Part shown: positions 1-9,221 of the stretch, piece by piece
Layout of the letters: each line of letters begins with the position of its first letter
How positions within the stretch are numbered: the first letter of the stretch is position 1
Assembly: GCA_964658655.1 (NCBI GenBank)
Contig: CAZZZL010000017.1
Coordinates: forward strand, 8,663 to 72,662
Direction: 5' to 3'
Source: G963692885 sp964658655
GTDB lineage: Bacteria > Acidobacteriota > Terriglobia > Terriglobales > Acidobacteriaceae
DNA: 64,000 nucleotides
Notes under the pieces: generated by a model
The model's database searches: none
Told to the model about the DNA's origin: nothing
Seen by the model: the letters and a program-made list of their open reading frames with translations, nothing else
Position numbers and translations under genes: made by a program

Positions 1-338
1 AGTGTGGCTCCGGCAACGATGGCATGGGCAACAATCATCATGTCCATGTTCCCAGGCGAAATGTTTTGCTTCTCCAGCTTGGCTCGCACCGTGCCGTAAG
101 CGTCGGCCTCGGCTGCTCCCCACGGGAGAACCTGAATGCTGGCAAGAAAGCTATCCATGAGGGATTTGAGAGCGGTCGCCTCGGGCTTCTTGGCTAATCC
201 GTATCGAATCTCCGCCACCGTGATCGAAGAAACGGCGGCAACATCGTCTTGGGACAGAGCCACCAATCGGTCACTCGCCGCAAAGGAGCGCCCTTTGACG
301 ATGTAGCTAACCATATTGGTGTCGAGCAGGTAGATCAC
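1..338 (-). CDS. vapC: VapC-family PIN-domain toxin (3' end outside window)
   Basis: The minus strand reads, from a GTG at 338, a protein beginning VIYLLDTNMVSYIVKGR, which is the typical start of a PIN-domain ribonuclease with its first acidic residue in LLDTN. Further conserved acidic positions appear in ITVAEIRYG and in the NMDMMIVAHA stretch. VapC toxins cleave RNA (often initiator tRNA or rRNA) when freed from the antitoxin. The GTG start overlaps the TGA stop of the upstream antitoxin gene (GTGA), so the two are translationally coupled. About 112 codons are visible; the last 20 or so residues, including the terminal acidic residue, fall outside the window. The RNA target cannot be told from the sequence. 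Confidence 0.88.
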   Translation of the reverse strand, partial: MIYLLDTNMVSYIVKGRSFAASDRLVALSQDDVAAVSSITVAEIRYGLAKKPEATALKSLMDSFLASIQVLPWGAAEADAYGTVRAKLEKQNISPGNMDMMIVAHAIVAGAT

Positions 339-592
339 AGTTCTATTCTCTCCTGCGGTGCCTGTGCGTGGGCGCGCTCGGCAGGAGAGAGAAAATCATC
401 CGGGATTTCCAGTTTATGGAGAGCATCAATAATCTCGCGTAGACTGCCAGAACTTTGAGACAGGATTACGTCCCCGTTTTTGAGATCGCGGCGAATGTAA
501 ACCTCACCGCTGGAGAAGCGGAACTGCGCTGGGATACGGACCGCTTGACTCCGACCACTCATGAACACTTTTGCTTTTTCGAGCTGCGCCAT
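335..592 (-). CDS. vapB: VapB-family antitoxin, AbrB/MazE-type DNA binding
   Basis: An 85-residue protein starting MAQLEKAKVFMSGRSQAVRIPAQFRF, with the SxxSQAVRIP motif of the swapped-hairpin AbrB/SpoVT DNA-binding fold at residues 11-22 and an acidic, toxin-binding C-terminal half. It should neutralise the VapC toxin encoded directly downstream and repress its own promoter, as in other VapBC pairs. I chose the ATG at 592 over the upstream in-frame start at 640 because the conserved family N terminus begins here and a GAAGAG purine stretch precedes it. Stop and toxin start overlap by two bases. Confidence 0.88.
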   Translation of the reverse strand: MAQLEKAKVFMSGRSQAVRIPAQFRFSSGEVYIRRDLKNGDVILSQSSGSLREIIDALHKLEIPDDFLSPAERAHAQAPQERIEL

Positions 593-649
593 CTCTTCGC
601 TCCGTGGTATATATCGTGCTCCATACAGGGTGAGCGTCAAGCTAAATAA

Positions 650-1200
650 CTAGGTTGACATAAAGTAGAGGTAGACAGCCTCAAGCAGGGCCATTATTAG
701 GTCGGGGTTGTTGTCGGGATACTTCAGTTGTCGGATAAGGTACGCGTAGGCGCTGGCCGCAACCTCGCGTCTTCCGGCCGCAACTTGATCGCTCCAACTG
801 CGAATTTCCCGAATCAGTGCAGGATTCGGACAGCCCACAAGGTAAAGATCAAGGTCACCCCACTGGGCTGCTTGACCCAGGGTCGGCCATCCGCTTGTTT
901 TGAAGGGGCCTTCGGGGTGGAAGTGCAGGGACAACTCAAAAGTAATCGGATCAAGTGAGGCGGTTCCTGGTGCAACATCCCCATAATCTATGACTACAAC
1001 GTTTCCGTTGCCCCCACCAGCACATTCTTGCCGTGCAAGTCTCCATGAATACAACACCACCGGACCTGAATCTGCCGAGCTTCGAACTCGTTGAGCCACG
1101 AAATAGGTCTATTCGACACGATTTCCCTTAGGTCCTCATCGCTGAGGAGCACGCGTCGAATGTCCCTAATCGAGTGTCGTGTTTTCAGGTACTCCCTCAC
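650..1200 (-). pseudogene. Phosphotransferase (APH/kinase-like) remnant, frameshifted
   Basis: Two overlapping minus-strand frames together give the end of a kinase-like phosphotransferase. The frame ending at 994 carries CIHGDLHGKNVLVG (catalytic loop HGDxHxxN). The frame running from 1099 to 650 carries NVVVIDYGDVAPG, the following metal-binding IDxGD motif. In an intact enzyme these motifs sit about 15 residues apart in one frame, so a frameshift lies near position 1000-1020. The ATP-binding N-terminal lobe is missing upstream of 1200. The C-terminal part is about 140 residues of helical sequence with no further motif I recognise. It is probably a dead gene fragment; the substrate is unknown. 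Confidence 0.6.
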
Positions 1201-1500
1201 GCCACGGGGAGAAGAGAGCTTTTAGCTTTTGGGGAATTGCGGTTGCTACGGTGACGTCAGCCGTGGTCGCAAAGGCATCTGTATGAACGTCAGCGGCAAG
1301 TTGGTAGAAGACTCCAGCCGTCATTTTGGCACCAAGGAAAGCGGTCTAGGTATGTTGCAAATGCGGAGTTTGAAGCCATTCTAAACATCCGTTTGCCGCG
1401 CCCTGCACGTATAGCCGCACCAAACGCGCGGCGCGCTCAGATTGACGATTAGAGAGATAAAAGCGCCCCCGGGGCGTTAGGTCTGCGACACTTAACTCTC
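1201..1500. other. Gap without a convincing gene
   Basis: The stretch between the phosphotransferase remnant and the nuclease-helicase gene shows no complete gene. A short plus-strand frame ending at the TAA near 1382 reads NCGCYGDVSRGRKGICMNVSG and further, which looks protein-like but has no start and no family I recognise, so it may be another gene fragment. A GC-rich stretch around 1465-1480 precedes the next start codon, which has no good ribosome binding site. Confidence 0.4.
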
Positions 1501-4500
1501 ATGAAAATTGTGTCCAACGAGCTCCTCTTCTCGGCCAGCGACCTAAGCAACCACTTGGCCTGTTCGCACGCCACAAGTCTCGATCATGATGTAGCCCGAG
1601 GGGAGAGAGACTCTGCGCAATGGCATTCACCGGACTTGTGGGTTCTACAAGAACGCGGAGGATTGCATGAGGACGCGTACATAACTCACCTGAGAGACCA
1701 AGGCCTCTCTGTGGAAGACCTTAGGGTCACCGTTGCAGATCAGAAAGCTTTAGAAGCAACTCGTACCGCCATGGAGAGCGGTGTGGACGTCATTGTCCAA
1801 GCGACACTGAGCTCGGGTCGATGGTACGGGCGGGCAGACGTGTTGAGACGCGTCGAAACACCTAGCAGCTTGGGGACATGGTCATACGAAGTGTATGACT
1901 GCAAGCTGAGCACTGAGACGAAGGCCGGAACCATTCTTCAGCTTTCGCTCTATTCAGAATTGTTAGGGTACATACAAGGCCTGACCCCGGCGTGGATGTA
2001 TGTAGTGCCACCGAGTGACACATTTGCAACGGAGCAATACCGCGTCCTGGATTACGCTGCATACTACCGATCGCTGAAGCGGAGTTTGGAAGGGGCAGTG
2101 GCTATAAATGCCACACCCTCGACGACCTATCCGGAACCTGTGGAACACTGCGATGTATGCGCGTGGTTTTCCAACTGCGACTCGCATCGACGCCGTGACG
2201 ATCATCTTTCGCTTGTAGCGGGGCTTTCCAAGCAGCACCGAAAGCAGTTGACGGCTTGGAGCATAAACGCCGTGGCTGATCTTGCCTCGCTACCCATTCC
2301 GTTGCGTGACAGGCCGGCGTTTAGTTCAGCGGAATCGATAGTAAAGGTGAGGGAGCAGGCGCGGATTCAAGTTGAAGGACGCGAGTACAGGAAGCCCGTT
2401 CACGAGGTGCTCTTGCTCTGCGAAGATCATGGATTCTGTGGCCTGCCTGAGCCATCGCCCGGTGACATTTTCTTTGATCTGGAAGGCGATCCCTACGTCG
2501 GGAAAGGTGGCCGGGAGTACCTGTTCGGCTTCACTTCACGGAACGATGGCGAAAACTCTATGTACCAACATCGATGGAGCCTGACGCCTGACGAGGAAAA
2601 GCGGGCCTTCGAATGGTTCGTGGACGAAGTCATGACTCGTTTGGGGTCGGACCCACAACTACACATCTACCACTTCACAGCGTACGAACCTTCCGCACTC
2701 AAAAGGTTGATGGGGAGGTATGCCACACGCGAGAGCCAGATCGATCAACTGCTTAGAGGTGGGGTTTTTGTTGACTTGCACACGGTTCTGAAGCGTTCAA
2801 TACGTGCGAGTGTGGAGTCATATTCCCTCAAAGCCATGGAAGCTTTTCATGGGTACAAGCGCACTGTTCCACTAGAGCAGGCCGCCGCTGCGATGCGGGC
2901 CGTCCAGCACGGACTGGAATTAGGTTTGGCTAACTTCCTTGGCTCTGAAACTCGCGAGCTTGTGGTCGGCTACAACGCCGATGATTGTTTCTCGACCCAA
3001 GAGTTGCGCAATTGGTTGGAATACCATCGAAAAACGATGGTAGACCAAGGCGCAGTAGTACCTCGACCAGAACCCCGGGTTGAAGGCAGTGTGGACGCAA
3101 TAAATGCAAGCCAGAGCCGCACGGAACAACTCGTTGCGGAGCTCCTGCGAGGTCTACCTCTTGACGCGGAGCAACGTACATCCGAACAGGCAGCAGTTCA
3201 GCTCCTGGCCGATCTCCTCGACTGGCACCGACGCGAGAGCAAGGTCGCGTGGTGGGAGTTCTTCAGACTGCGCGATCTTACAGAAGATGAATTGTTCGAT
3301 GAGAAATCTGCCATTTCAGGGCTGAGATTCGTGACGCGGTTGAGAGTCGTTCGCGGCATCGCAACTGACCGGTATGAATTCGATCGGCAAGAGGCCGAAG
3401 TCCGGGCTGGCGACAAACTCTGTCACAAGGATCAAAAGATAGGTGAGGCTGTCGCCATTGACCTTGCAACGCGTTCTGTGGATGTCAAGAAGACCAGGAA
3501 GACCGCAGACGTACACCCAACCTCGGTGTTTGTGGATTGCACCCCAATCAATACGCAGACGCTGGCTGATGCTCTAGAACGGCTCGCAGAATTAGTCATT
3601 TTCGACGGCATCGATGCACCTGGCCCTCTCAGGGCAGCACGCGATCTTCTGCTGCGACGTAGGCCTCGCACAGAAGACGGGACAGGGCCGCTCCGGCGCG
3701 GGAACGAAACCACTCTAGACTCCGCTAAACGCCTTGTATGCTCGCTTCAGGAATCAGTGCTCCCAATACAAGGGCCGCCCGGTGCTGGAAAGACTTTCAC
3801 CGGCGCGAGCATGATCGTAGAACTTGTCAAACAAGGGAAGCGAGTCGGAGTGACGGCAACGAGCCATGCGGTGGTGAAGAATCTTCTCTGCGCTGTTGTT
3901 AAGGCGGCGGCCGAGAACAATATGCCCGGCCTGACCTGTCTGCAAAGGGTGCCCGACCTGCCAGAGATCGTTATCCCAGGACTGGATACTACAACCGACA
4001 ATGGAGAGGCCCGCTCCGCCCTCCGTGGCAGCACATATATTTTAGGCGGAACCGCATGGCTGTGGTCGTCGAAAGATTTTAAGGGTGCCGTTGACGTGCT
4101 CTTTGTCGACGAAGCTGGTCAGATGGCCCTAGCCAACGTGCTTGCAGCAGCGCAAGCGGCTAAAAGTGTTGTGCTGCTCGGAGATCCTCAACAACTCGAA
4201 CAGCCTCTGAAGGGAACACACCCTGCATCTGTCGATTCACATCAGAGGTTTTCTATGAGGAAAGATTGCAATCGCGCCCGGGGCTGGAAGGGCAACGGAT
4301 AGAGGGCCATCCGTGGTTAGGAGCGGCAGGGCTGTGGTTTGTGCCTGTGCGGCATGACGGTAACCGGAACAGCTCTGCTGAAGAAGTCACGCAGATAGGA
4401 GAGATCGTTAACGGCCTGCTGACATCCGGTGTGACTTGGCAAGATGGCAGGAACGTTCGCAGGAATCTTCGCATTGATGACGTCTTGATTGTGGCACCTT

Positions 4501-4832
4501 ACAACGCACAAGTAGCGGACCTTGCGGACCGGCTCCCAGCCGGCGCGAGGATAGGTACCGTTGATAAATTCCAGGGACAAGAAGCACCCATCGTCATCTA
4601 TTCACTGACCACCTCATCTCAAGAGGATGCCCCTAGAGGAATGGAATTTCTCTACAGCCTGAACAGGCTCAATGTAGCTACTTCACGCGCGATGGGTGTG
4701 GTGATCGTGCTGGGGAGCCCGCAGCTTCTTACGCCGGATTGTCGCAATCCCAGACAGATGCAGCTGGCTAACGCTTTATGCAGATACGTCGAGTTGGCGA
4801 ACGTCCGAGAGAAGCCTGAGAGCGGCTATTAG
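1501..4832 (+). pseudogene. TM0106-type RecB/Cas4-like nuclease - RNase H-like exonuclease - SF1 helicase, broken by deletion and frameshift
   Basis: The first frame (1501-4302) has a Cas4/RecB-like nuclease at residues 1-230: Cys21, Cys217, Cys220 and Cys226 could hold an iron-sulfur cluster, Asp113, Asp133 and Lys135 form the D...DxK site, and Q147xxxY151 follows. Next is an RNase-H-like exonuclease module (FFDLEGDPY, about residues 325-510, ending in YNADDC) and a DNA2/SF1 helicase with Walker A GPPGAGKT near residue 758, Walker B LFVDEAGQ near 868 and GDPQQLEQP near 894. Just after THPASVD (about 4233) the homology jumps to another frame, SEVFYEERL from 4242, continuing to 4832 with TVDKFQGQEAP (motif V) and LNVATSRA (motif VI). 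About 35-40 residues between motifs III and IV appear lost. The single proteins of this family act on DNA ends and are common in defence islands; this copy should lack helicase activity, though the nuclease half could still be made. An AAA ATPase gene follows 52 bp downstream. Confidence 0.82.
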
Positions 4833-4884
4833 GAGCGCGCATCGTGAGATTCAATGATAAGTTCGAACGCAAAAGGAGAGTCAA

Positions 4885-7512
4885 GTGGCCGCGCCTAACC
4901 CTGCTGCACCTGGGAGTCTGAACCCTGAATCTGCCGCTATGTCGAGCATTGTTTCATGGTCAAAGGATTTACCTGCTTGGCAGCGTGATGCCCTAAGACG
5001 GCTGTGCCTCAATGAGGTTCTGACTGCCGCTGATGTAGATGACTTAACTGCCATTTGCAAGAAACCTAAAGGGCCATCCGATCCCCTCACGTTGAACCAC
5101 ATCAGGGCGGGCAACACAGGCTCGGCGTTGGTGACGTTACGAGCCATTCGGGACGTAGAAAATGTAAATGCTTTGGCTACAGGACAGTCCCTTTCCTTTG
5201 TAAAGACCGGCATCACCGTTGCCTACGGCGACAACGGGTCCGGCAAATCAGGCTACGCTCGAATTTTGAAGAGGGCCTGTCGTGCACGGTTGTCACGGAA
5301 AGACGAGATTCTAACGAACGTCTATGCGCGGAATCCTGGGGTTGCCGCCGCCTCTGTTGATTTCTCTGTCTCTGATGTCAATGAACATGCGCGTTGGCAA
5401 CTGAATGCAGCCACAGATCCGCGACTCTCCGCAATAAGCGTTTTCGACAGTAGAAGCGCGAGCATTCAGGTTGAGCAGTCGAACGATGTTGCCTACACGC
5501 CGCTTCCATTGAAAGTTTTAGCGTCTCTAGCTGATTGCTGTGTGACGGTGAAACAACGCCTCAATGAGGCTATAAAAGCACTGGAAAAGCAGACGCCAGG
5601 AGTCATCAGTGCCCCTACGTGCAAGCCCACGACAACCATCGGTAAGCTCATGGCAAATCTTGCAACGGCAACATCGGCGGCCGTTGATGATGTACGGCCA
5701 CTGAGCACTGTTGAAAGTGAGCGCCTTGCTGCTCTCGAAGCTGATCTTGCAGCAGACCCGATACGCTTGTCCCGTCAGCTCCTCGCTCATAAGGTCAAGC
5801 TGGACGCGGCTGCAACTAGGCTGGAAGCGATTCAGACAGCACTAGCCGCAGAGAGTGCCATAGCTCTGCGGGCTGCTTATTTGGAACGCCGAGACTCCCA
5901 AGCAGCTGCTTTAGTGGCATCTACGAATCTCTTTGCCAGCGAACCTTTGCCGTCGATTGGCTCTGACACCTGGAGAACTCTGTGGGAAGCGGCTAGAAGG
6001 TATTCAGAGAACGAAGCCTACCTGGAGCGACCGTTCCCCGTGACGGATGAAGGTGCTCGCTGCGTGCTCTGTCTTCAAGAACTACAACCTCAAGCGATGG
6101 ATCGATTTCAGCGTTTTGAGGCCTTTGTACGGAATGAGAGCAAGCGTAGGGAAGCAGAGGCGCTGGAGAAATACAACAACGCAGTTCTTGCTTTGGATAA
6201 GGCTGTGGTTGATGAATCCGAACAAAGCACGTTTACGACCCTTTTCGAGACCGAGCTATCAGACCCAGAGCTCAGCGCTGCTGTTTCGGGCTTCCTGTCA
6301 AATGCAATGTCGGTTCACGACACGTTGAAAGAAAGCCATGCTGGAGAGTCGTTCACTCCGGCGGAGCGTCTTGAAAGCCCAGCCTCTCTCATCCGTGCTG
6401 CTGGCATACAGCTTCAATCTAGAGCCGCCGCTCTAACTTCGTCGGACGTGTCAGTGGAGAGGAGCCGGCTTGTTGCTGAGCGTGACGAGCTTGTAGATCG
6501 GGCATGGTTCGTAAAGATCAAGAGTGACATTCACGCGGAGCTGTCAAGGCGGCAGCAAATTGCGGCGCTTCAGCTCGCGCTCAAAGACACTGCGACGAAC
6601 AAGATAACCGCGAAGAGCACTGAATTAGCTGAAAAGCTGGTCACAAATGCTCTAAGGTCTAAGTTTGCCCAAGAGGTAAATCGGCTTGGAGTAGCCGGTC
6701 TTGCGATCGAGCTTCGACAAGACAAGACGACACAAGGCATCCCCTACTTCAAGGTCAGCCTGATTAGCCAACCCAATGCTTCGGTAGGCGAGGTACTGAG
6801 TGAGGGAGAGCATCGTTGCGTGGCTATCGCCGCTTTTCTAGCTGAAGTAGGCATGACCCAGGGGTGTTCGGGGTTGGTGTTCGATGATCCTGTGTCTTCC
6901 TTAGACCACATGCACCGGGAGGCGGTTGCTGTGAGGCTCGCAGAAGAAGCTGCGCATCGCCAAGTGATCGTGTTCACTCACGACTTAGCGTTTCTCATGC
7001 TTCTAAGCGAAGAATGTCGCCACCTCAAAACCACCATCAGTTTTCGCAACATCAATCGCGGTAAGACGGCGGCCGGGTACTGTGACCTCAATGGTCCAAA
7101 CAATACCAAGAGCATTCTTCAGATTATCGAAGGGATGACGAAACACCTCCAGAACACGAAGGTTCAGCATGAACAAGGCAAAAGAGCGGAATGGGATACC
7201 ACTTCTCGCTCTTTGCTGGAACAGCTTCGTACAGCATGGGAACGTGCCGTAGAGGATGCCCTTGCACCAGTGGTAAAGCGGCTCGCCAATAAAGTAGACA
7301 CAAAGAATCTCCTGAAGCTGACCGTCCTCACAAGAGAAGACTGCTCAATAATGCGCCTAGCCTTTGGTCGGTGTTCTGCGCTTCTACATAGCGATGCCGA
7401 TGCTATGAATCGGCCAGCTCCAACTCCAGAGCAGATTGAGGCCGAAATAGTTGCCCTCTCCAAGTGGTTCGAGGATATTAAAAAAAGGCAAGATGACGTT
7501 CGTCTGGACTGA
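4885..7512 (+). CDS. ABC/SMC-like AAA ATPase with zinc hook, RloC/PrrC-like
   Basis: An 875-residue ATPase of the AAA_13/RloC-PrrC type. Walker A GDNGSGKS lies at residues 115-122, the ABC signature LSEGEH at 638-643, Walker B LVFDDP at 664-669, the D-loop SSLD at 671-674 and the switch His in FTHD at 699. Between the ATPase halves runs a long helical, coiled-coil-rich stretch with a CVLC motif (Cys393, Cys396) in its middle, as in the Rad50-type zinc hook of RloC. The C-terminal domain (about 770-870) has R782-TAW-E786 and a later His835 in LLHSD, which resembles the RxxxE...H triad of HEPN-type anticodon nucleases, but the E-to-H gap (49) is longer than in PrrC. It could therefore be a tRNA-cutting phage-exclusion protein, or an ATPase partner of neighbouring nucleases. 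The GTG at 4885 is preceded by AAAGGAGAG at good distance. Confidence 0.78.
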   Translation: MAAPNPAAPGSLNPESAAMSSIVSWSKDLPAWQRDALRRLCLNEVLTAADVDDLTAICKKPKGPSDPLTLNHIRAGNTGSALVTLRAIRDVENVNALATGQSLSFVKTGITVAYGDNGSGKSGYARILKRACRARLSRKDEILTNVYARNPGVAAASVDFSVSDVNEHARWQLNAATDPRLSAISVFDSRSASIQVEQSNDVAYTPLPLKVLASLADCCVTVKQRLNEAIKALEKQTPGVISAPTCKPTTTIGKLMANLATATSAAVDDVRPLSTVESERLAALEADLAADPIRLSRQLLAHKVKLDAAATRLEAIQTALAAESAIALRAAYLERRDSQAAALVASTNLFASEPLPSIGSDTWRTLWEAARRYSENEAYLERPFPVTDEGARCVLCLQELQPQAMDRFQRFEAFVRNESKRREAEALEKYNNAVLALDKAVVDESEQSTFTTLFETELSDPELSAAVSGFLSNAMSVHDTLKESHAGESFTPAERLESPASLIRAAGIQLQSRAAALTSSDVSVERSRLVAERDELVDRAWFVKIKSDIHAELSRRQQIAALQLALKDTATNKITAKSTELAEKLVTNALRSKFAQEVNRLGVAGLAIELRQDKTTQGIPYFKVSLISQPNASVGEVLSEGEHRCVAIAAFLAEVGMTQGCSGLVFDDPVSSLDHMHREAVAVRLAEEAAHRQVIVFTHDLAFLMLLSEECRHLKTTISFRNINRGKTAAGYCDLNGPNNTKSILQIIEGMTKHLQNTKVQHEQGKRAEWDTTSRSLLEQLRTAWERAVEDALAPVVKRLANKVDTKNLLKLTVLTREDCSIMRLAFGRCSALLHSDADAMNRPAPTPEQIEAEIVALSKWFEDIKKRQDDVRLD

Positions 7513-7544
7513 TAACGAGAGCCAGTCGGAGCAGCAGGTGTCAA

Positions 7545-8447
7545 CTATACAGACGAAGCGAAATCGACGTTTACAGCGAAGCGTACAAGCTCGATTGAAG
7601 GCTCTGCTATAGAGATGTTCATCACCGCCTCGGAGATTTTTCTAGAACCGCCGTGGACCAAAATTCCCCGAATCGGAGTTTTGCTTCGGATGCCAAGTAT
7701 TTCCTTACGAGCCATAAGCATGTAATGCCTGAGCTGCTTCACATCGCCTTCCATTGGTGCATTTTGCTTACACTCCACTATGACCAAGCAACCCTGACGG
7801 TCCAAGAGGAGTACGTCACTTCTTCGCTTGTCTGAGAAAGCAAACTCTCGGGTCTTGACTGACGGATATGGACGTAAACCATCCTCTAGGAGATGTGGAA
7901 ACGAATTTATATACTCGGAGATTGCCCGTTCGCTAGCAAACCGCGAATGTACTGAAGTCCAATTAGCCTCATCGGACAGAGCCTTTGAAATTGCCTCTGC
8001 TGTCTCGTCTCTCAGGCGCACGATGGTTGACCTGAGAGCCCTTCCTTTGAAGCGAGCTTCTACGGGAAGCCGGGCAACAGCTGATGGAGACACCGGCCCT
8101 ACCTGAAGATCCCACCGTACCTCTATCCGGCGACCCATCTCACCCTCAGGATGTTCCTTGTCAATCGGGACAGTCGGATTCCATTCTGCATCTTCGACTT
8201 TTGCAGCAGTGACGGTGCCCATGCGCCCAACACGCGAATCACTAAGCTGCACGATAACGCGATCGCCCACTTGGACCTGGATTGCTGCGGCTCTCGCTGC
8301 CGACCAACCGCCATCATCTGTTGGGCCATTTAGCGAGTGGTGAGGGGTTGGCCAGCCCATTGCTACCGTTTGCTGTAAAAACCACGTTTGCCAGAGACCG
8401 GGGTATTGGTCCTCCATGCATTTGACTTTCCAGTAGCTCATGCGCAT
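7545..8447 (-). CDS. EVE-like plus NucS/DUF91-like nuclease
   Basis: A 300-residue protein convergent with the ATPase gene, 32 bp between the stops. Residues 3-120 look like an EVE/PUA-type reader domain (YWKVKCMEDQ start, WxxW-type pattern, VGDRVIVQLSD), a fold that in restriction and defence proteins senses modified bases. Residues 170-265 resemble the NucS C-terminal nuclease: Glu178 (ISEYI), Asp211 (RRSDVLLLD), Glu225 and Lys227 (VIVECKQ) and Q238xxxY242, that is the E...D...ExK...QxxxY set of the PD-(D/E)xK superfamily. All catalytic residues appear intact. A role as modification-dependent or structure-dependent DNA nuclease in defence is inferred from domains and neighbours. A perfect palindrome sits 44 bp upstream of its start. 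Confidence 0.72.
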   Translation of the reverse strand: MRMSYWKVKCMEDQYPGLWQTWFLQQTVAMGWPTPHHSLNGPTDDGGWSAARAAAIQVQVGDRVIVQLSDSRVGRMGTVTAAKVEDAEWNPTVPIDKEHPEGEMGRRIEVRWDLQVGPVSPSAVARLPVEARFKGRALRSTIVRLRDETAEAISKALSDEANWTSVHSRFASERAISEYINSFPHLLEDGLRPYPSVKTREFAFSDKRRSDVLLLDRQGCLVIVECKQNAPMEGDVKQLRHYMLMARKEILGIRSKTPIRGILVHGGSRKISEAVMNISIAEPSIELVRFAVNVDFASSV

Positions 8448-8490
8448 CGACTCCTGTCGTTGTTAGGGTACACGTCAGAGTTTGCGATGT

Positions 8491-8512
8491 TCGTTTAGGT
8501 ATACCTAAACGA
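8491..8512. promoter_or_regulatory. Perfect 22-bp palindrome
   Basis: The core CGTTTAGGTATACCTAAACG (8492-8511) is a perfect inverted repeat without a spacer and extends by one more matching pair on each side. It lies between the start of the EVE-NucS-like gene (minus) and the serine resolvase remnant (plus). It could be an operator for a dimeric repressor controlling the nuclease gene, or a resolvase crossover site; the sequence does not decide. Confidence 0.55.
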
Positions 8513-8640
8513 TACGTAACAGCTCCCCCCAAATCCCGTATCGGAAAGGTTGGAAACTCCTTTGTGATACGACTGATGGCGCGGGTTAAAGAGCTAAGTG
8601 TTACAAAAAGACGGCGAAGTCTGCCAGAGCTGCGAAAGCG

Positions 8641-9060
8641 GTGAACCCGGCGAACTCTGCAAGATCGGCTCGGGCGGGGAAGTCTGCCCAACCCGCAAGA
8701 GGGCAGTGCGTCGGATACATCCGCGTGAGCACGCTCGATCAACGAGAAGATCGCCAGCTCGAGGGCGTGAAGGTGGACCGCCGCTTCGTGGATCATGTTT
8801 CAGGGAACGACGTGAAGCGTCCGCAGCTTACGGCGATGCTGTCGTTCGTCCGCGAGGGAGACACTATAGTGTGTCACTCGATGGACCGTCTCGGCCGCAA
8901 TCTGGACGATCTTTGAAAGCTGGTCTTCGGTCTGACAGAGCGGGGCATACGCGTTGAGTTCCGCAAAGAGAACCTGATCTATACCGGAGAGGATTCGCCG
9001 ATGGCAAATCTGCTCCTGAGCGTGATGGGAGCGATGCCGGAGTTTGAGAGACAGTTAATT
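8641..9060 (+). pseudogene. Serine recombinase (resolvase/invertase) remnant
   Basis: The frame reads GYIRVSTLDQREDRQLEG, the N terminus of Tn3-type resolvases and DNA invertases with the catalytic serine in VST, followed by HSMDRLGRNLDDL. It is stopped by a TGA at 8914-8916 where the family has an arginine (CGA to TGA), but the same frame continues KLVFGLTERGIRVEFRKENL to MGAMPEFERQL near 9057. Then homology ends abruptly, so the helix-turn-helix DNA-binding domain is lost. The gene is dead twice over. A low-complexity Lys/Ala/Arg-rich leader precedes the conserved part, and the true start is unclear (GTG 8641 used). Confidence 0.85.
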
Positions 9061-9185
9061 AGTCTTTACGTCTTGACGTATTCCCATCGACACCGCAGGA
9101 GGAAGCGATGCGGCACCACACTTTGTGAGTCCTAAGCCGCTCGATGCAAGTTGTGAAGCGCCCGATCATCCTGAATCAAGGATGT

Positions 9186-9217
9186 AGACAATCTACTCCC
9201 TGAGGTTTAGATTGTCT
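9186..9217. promoter_or_regulatory. Inverted repeat, probable PadR operator
   Basis: AGACAATCTA (9186-9195) and TAGATTGTCT (9208-9217) form a perfect 10-bp inverted repeat with a 12-base spacer, ending four bases before the start codon of the padR gene at 9222. The left arm lies inside a smaller palindrome, GTAGA-CAA-TCTAC. Position over the translation start fits autorepression by the PadR protein encoded next to it. Binding is inferred. Confidence 0.6.
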
Positions 9218-9221
9218 CTCT

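Noticed and set aside
8598..8957. Cys-rich plus-strand frame (CQSCESGEPGE) that looked zinc-binding
   Set aside because: It is an offset reading of the resolvase leader; the resolvase frame has clear homology.
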